A stretch of 6,332 bases of DNA, taken from positions 1 to 6,332 of the forward strand of contig JAEWCT010000116.1 of NCBI GenBank assembly GCA_023390485.1. The letters run 5' to 3'. Below are positions 6,128 through 6,332 of this stretch, one piece after another (positions within the stretch are counted from its first letter, which is position 1; each line of letters begins with the position of its first letter). A program made the translations under genes and the position numbers. Under the pieces are notes generated by a model. That model saw only the letters and a program-made list of their open reading frames with translations. It did no database searches and was not told where the DNA came from. The DNA is from Pseudomonadota bacterium (lineage in GTDB: Bacteria > Pseudomonadota > Alphaproteobacteria > Rhizobiales > Hyphomicrobiaceae).

Positions 6128-6332
6128 ATGTCACTGCCGCCGTTGTCGCGTGCGCTCGCAAAAGTGCAGTATCGCGTCTTGCCGCTTCTGATCGCGGCCT
6201 ATTTCACGGCCTACCTCGATCGCGTGAACATCAGCTTCGCAGCTCTTCAGATGAATGCGGATCTCGCCATCGAGCCCGAGGCCTTCGGATTTGTCGCTGG
6301 CGTGTTCTTTTTCGGCTATTGCCTGTTCGAGG
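6128..6332 (+). CDS. MFS transporter, anion:cation symporter type, N-terminal fragment
   Basis: The frame is open from an ATG at 6128 to the right edge, giving 68 codons of a protein that normally has about 420-450 residues. The soluble start MSLPPLSRALAKVQYRV leads into a first membrane span (LPLLIAAYFTAYL, about 18-30), then the signature YLDRVNISFAALQMNADL at 29-46 and the start of span 2 (FGFVAGVFFFGYCLFE at 53-68). The LDRVNISFA motif and the G-FF-GY-LFE ending are characteristic of the anion:cation symporter branch of the major facilitator superfamily, which imports organic anions such as tartrate, phthalate, hydroxyphenylacetate and glucarate. It lies 68 bases after the Lrp-type regulator with no clear terminator between, so the two may be co-transcribed. 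A modest GGAA about ten bases upstream supports the start. It probably imports the substrate of the neighbouring pathway (inference). Confidence 0.88.
   Translation, partial: MSLPPLSRALAKVQYRVLPLLIAAYFTAYLDRVNISFAALQMNADLAIEPEAFGFVAGVFFFGYCLFE

Overview
The window reads as a compact catabolic gene cluster from a high-GC proteobacterium. Protein wording and the crowded, overlapping gene layout fit an alphaproteobacterium, plausibly Hyphomicrobiales (the Bradyrhizobium, Rhodopseudomonas and Hyphomicrobium kind). That taxonomic call is inference, because there is no rRNA or other marker gene here. No RNA gene, insertion sequence, CRISPR array or phage gene is visible.

Layout. Six genes run on the minus strand from about 4874 down to the left edge. 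In transcription order they are a luciferase-like (LLM) flavin-dependent monooxygenase (GTG start, 4874-3798), a YtcJ-like metal-dependent amidohydrolase (3801-2110), a flavin reductase (2132-1593), an EthD-family protein (1596-1297), a 51-residue single-span membrane protein (1255-1100), and an aldehyde dehydrogenase (1012 to beyond the left edge, catalytic residues present, C-terminus cut off). The first four overlap one another by 4, 23 and 4 bases, so they almost certainly form one translationally coupled unit. The last two follow after gaps of 41 and 87 bases without an obvious promoter or terminator. On the plus strand, diverging from the operon, lie a double-length Lrp/AsnC regulator (5043-6059) and, 68 bases later, the first 68 codons of a major facilitator transporter of the anion:cation symporter type (6128 to the right edge).

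Regulation. The 168-base divergent region (4875-5042) holds a good sigma-70-type promoter for the minus-strand operon: TTGACA, a 17-base spacer, then TACAGT. The same region has a 13-base direct repeat, TACYGTAATTCGT, with copies 31 bases apart (about three helical turns). One copy covers the -10 box and the other lies just downstream of the predicted transcription start. An inverted one-mismatch copy lies upstream of the -35 box. These are good candidates for the binding sites of the divergent Lrp-type regulator.

Proposed logic (inference). The transporter imports an organic anion or related compound. The LLM oxygenase, supplied with reduced flavin by the flavin reductase, oxygenates it. The amidohydrolase cleaves a C-N or ester-type bond, and the aldehyde dehydrogenase oxidises the resulting aldehyde to an acid. 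EthD and the small membrane protein are accessory factors of unknown role. The substrate cannot be read from the sequence. This gene combination is the most interesting candidate here for an uncharacterised pathway.
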